A stretch of 64,000 bases of DNA from JACVRW01 sp963821275 (GTDB lineage: Bacteria; Actinomycetota; Thermoleophilia; Solirubrobacterales; Thermoleophilaceae). The stretch is taken from contig CAWGDF010000009.1 in the NCBI GenBank assembly GCA_963821275.1, positions 186,001-250,000 on the forward strand. The letters run 5' to 3'. Positions 62,191 through 64,000 of this stretch are shown in pieces (positions within the stretch are counted from its first letter, which is position 1; each line of letters begins with the position of its first letter). Under the pieces are notes generated by a model. That model made no database searches. It was not told the origin of the DNA and saw nothing but the letters and a program-made list of their open reading frames with translations. Made by a program: the position numbers and the translations under genes.

Positions 62191-63452
62191 GGCGGTTGCT
62201 GCACTACGACGCGGTGGTGGTGGGTGCCGGCGTGGCCGGCCTCGTGGCCGCCACCCGGCTGGCCGAGGGCGGGGCACGGGTCTGCGTGCTGGCGCACGGG
62301 GTGGGCTCCACCCACCTGGCGCCCGGCACCGTTGACGTCCTGGGCTACGACCCCGAGCCGGTGGAGGAGCCGGCCCGAGTGCTGCCCGCGTTCGTGGAGT
62401 CCCGGCCCGGCCATCCCTACGCCCTGCTGGGAGTGGACGCCATCGCGCCCGCGCTCGACTGGTTCGCCGAGCGCATCGAGCGCGGCCCGCAGCCCGGCTA
62501 CCGCTACACGGGGGGCCTGGAGCGCAACCTGCCGCTGCCGACCGCGGTGGGCGTCGCGCGACCCTCGGCGCTGGTGCCCGAGACAATGGCGGGCGGCGAC
62601 CTCGGCGGCGACGCGCCGCTGTGCCTGGTGGGCGTGCCCCGCCTGCGCGACTTCCACGCGGCGCTGTGCGCCGCCAACCTGCGCGAGCGCGGGACCGAGG
62701 CCCGGGCCCTGCAGATCGACATCGACGACGGCCGCGCGGAGATCAACGCTCTCGGTCTGGCCCGTCGCTTCGACGATCCGGCCTTCCGCGCGGGCTTTGC
62801 CGCCCGCCTGGCGCCGCTGCTCGAGCCCGGCGAGCGGGTCGGGCTGCCCGCGATCCTCGGCCTGCGCGATCCGCACGGCGCGTGGAGCGACCTGGAGCAA
62901 CGGCTCGAGCGCCCGCTGTTCGAGATACCCACCCTGCCGCCGTCGGTCCCGGGGATGCGTGTGTTCGATGCCCTTAAGGCCGCGCTGCGGGCCGCCGGCG
63001 GGCGGCTCGTGCTGGGCGCCCGGGTGGTGGGGGCAGAGCGCGCCGGCGAGCGGGTGACCGCGCTGCGTGCCCACACCGCGGGGCGCGACACCGACTTCGG
63101 AGCCGATCGCGTGGTGCTCGCCAGCGGCGGCTTCGCCTCGGGCGGGCTGGCGCTGGGCTCGGACTGGGTGGCGCGCGAGAGCGTGTTCGGGCTCCCGCTG
63201 CGGGGGCTGCCCGAGCCCGACGAGCCCCGCTTCCGCCCCGACTACTTCGGCGAGCAGCCCATGGCGCGCGTCGGCGTGGCGGTCTCCGCCGGCCAGGTCG
63301 CCGAGGGCACCGAGAACGTGCTCGTGGCCGGGGGTGCGCTGCCCGGCGCCGAGCCCTGGCGGGAGGGCTCCGGCGAGGGCATCGCGATCACGAGCGGTCA
63401 CCGGGCGGCCGAGCTCGCGCTGGCCGAGACGGGACAGGAGGCGGCGGCGTGA
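62187..63452 (+). CDS. glpB: anaerobic-type glycerol-3-phosphate dehydrogenase subunit B
   Basis: 421-aa flavoprotein subunit: FAD motif YDAVVVGAGVAGLVAATRLAEGG, HGVGSTHLAPGTVDVLGYDPEPVEEPA, LPLPTAVGVARPSALVPETMAGGDL, LPPSVPGMRVFDALKAALRAAGGRL and the C-terminal VLVAGGALPGAEPWREGSGEGIAITSGHRAAELA. These blocks match GlpB of the GlpABC complex, which passes electrons from GlpA to the Fe-S subunit GlpC. It overlaps both neighbours by 4 nt (ATGA and GTGA), a strongly coupled arrangement. Confidence 0.93.
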   Translation: MRRLLHYDAVVVGAGVAGLVAATRLAEGGARVCVLAHGVGSTHLAPGTVDVLGYDPEPVEEPARVLPAFVESRPGHPYALLGVDAIAPALDWFAERIERGPQPGYRYTGGLERNLPLPTAVGVARPSALVPETMAGGDLGGDAPLCLVGVPRLRDFHAALCAANLRERGTEARALQIDIDDGRAEINALGLARRFDDPAFRAGFAARLAPLLEPGERVGLPAILGLRDPHGAWSDLEQRLERPLFEIPTLPPSVPGMRVFDALKAALRAAGGRLVLGARVVGAERAGERVTALRAHTAGRDTDFGADRVVLASGGFASGGLALGSDWVARESVFGLPLRGLPEPDEPRFRPDYFGEQPMARVGVAVSAGQVAEGTENVLVAGGALPGAEPWREGSGEGIAITSGHRAAELALAETGQEAAA

Positions 63453-64000
63453 CCGACCTGGTGGACGGCCTGCTCGCCGAGGAAACGCTGCGCGGCTCGC
63501 TCGACCACTGCGTGAAGTGCACGATCTGCGAGACCGCCTGTCCGGTCTCCAACGTCACGCCGCTGTTCCCAGGTCCCAAGTACGCCGGCCCCCAGGCCGA
63601 GCGCTACCGCGTGCACGACGAGCCCTCCACCGAATGGTCGGTGGACTACTGCTCGGGCTGCGGGATCTGCACCCAGTCCTGCCCCCAGGGCGTGAAGATC
63701 GCCGAGATCAACAGCCGGGCGCGGGCGAAGGTCAAGGCCCAGCGGGGGATCGCGCCCCGCGACCGCCTGATCAGCCGTCCCACCGTGATCGGCCGGTTGG
63801 GCGTGCCCGTGGCGCCGCTCGCGAACGCCTCGCTGCGCTCGCGGCCCGTCCGGATCGCGATCGAGAAGGTGATGGGTATTCATCGTGACGCGGCGATGCC
63901 GGGCTTCGCGCGCCGCCCCTTCCGCTCCTGGGCCAAGGAGCATCGGAGCCCGGCCGCCACGCGCCGCGCGGTCTTCTTCCACGGCTGTGGCACCGAGTAC
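63449..64000 (+). CDS. glpC: anaerobic-type glycerol-3-phosphate dehydrogenase subunit C (cut by window edge)
   Basis: First 184 residues of the iron-sulfur subunit. Two ferredoxin-like 4Fe-4S motifs are visible: DHCVKCTICETACPVSNV and DYCSGCGICTQSCPQGVK. The sequence then enters the first CCG (cysteine-rich) domain with VFFHGCGTEY at the window edge; the second CCG repeat would lie beyond it. GTG 63449 overlaps the glpB stop. GlpC anchors the complex to the membrane and hands electrons to menaquinone in characterised systems. The start is well defined and no defect is seen in the visible part. Confidence 0.95.
   Translation, partial: MTDLVDGLLAEETLRGSLDHCVKCTICETACPVSNVTPLFPGPKYAGPQAERYRVHDEPSTEWSVDYCSGCGICTQSCPQGVKIAEINSRARAKVKAQRGIAPRDRLISRPTVIGRLGVPVAPLANASLRSRPVRIAIEKVMGIHRDAAMPGFARRPFRSWAKEHRSPAATRRAVFFHGCGTEY

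Noticed and set aside
60313..62586. 757-aa minus-strand frame opposite glpA
   Set aside because: Antisense shadow; glpA on the plus strand has all family motifs.

Overview
The window is visibly very GC-rich and gene-dense, with frequent GTG starts, many 1-4 nt gene overlaps, an OpcA-type glucose-6-phosphate dehydrogenase partner and many actinobacterial-style flavoenzymes. A small exported protein at 17868-18414 has an N-terminus (MLSRLSYANV..., GGSSYAALNLP) that I associate with Thermoleophilia such as Solirubrobacter and Conexibacter. My best guess is a soil actinobacterium of that class. No rRNA, tRNA, CRISPR array, phage module or insertion sequence was seen.

Layout. 1-5.8 kb: a VOC dioxygenase cut by the window edge, a membrane protein, a HAD phosphatase, and a GH15 glycosidase coupled to a flavin disulfide reductase. 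5.85-13.5 kb: a one-strand cluster of ECF sigma factor, zinc anti-sigma factor, FAD oxidoreductase, Vps62-like protein, animal-type heme peroxidase, amidohydrolase and a protein with a HEMLE motif. 13.5-14.7 kb: a strongly folded leader RNA, a 70-aa acidic protein and a uracil-DNA-glycosylase-like protein. 14.75-18.4 kb: two sugar/alcohol flavo-oxidases and the exported protein. 18.5-30.1 kb: ROK kinases, an ArsR/SRPBCC/cupin group, and a pentose-phosphate operon (tkt, fused transaldolase-phosphoglucose isomerase, gnd, zwf, opcA). 30.1-49.7 kb: a looser accessory region with regulators (BTAD, TetR, LuxR, two histidine kinases, one response regulator), two MMPL exporters, small enzymes and gene remnants. 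49.7-53.5 kb: pgl with a second GH15 enzyme, a small repeat protein and an acyltransferase. 53.6-64 kb: a DUF2461 protein and a glycerol regulon (glpK and iclR leftward; glpF, dhaK, dhaL, a second glpK and glpABC rightward) around a perfect 21-bp palindrome.

How the genes fit together. The two GH15 enzymes, two ROK kinases, Pgi, Zwf/OpcA, Pgl, Gnd, Tkt and Tal would take storage or trehalose-type sugar through glucose into the pentose phosphate pathway. The glycerol block provides two routes to DHAP: GlpK plus GlpABC, and DhaKL for dihydroxyacetone.

Caution. At least seven otherwise well-conserved genes carry single-base frameshifts, and the aquaporin carries five. This pattern suggests uncorrected sequence errors more than true decay. 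The least explained items are the leader RNA at 13.5 kb, the sigma/peroxidase/Vps62 cluster, a palindromic repeat present twice, a LuxR gene bracketed by inverted repeats, and paired CsoR-like operator sites.
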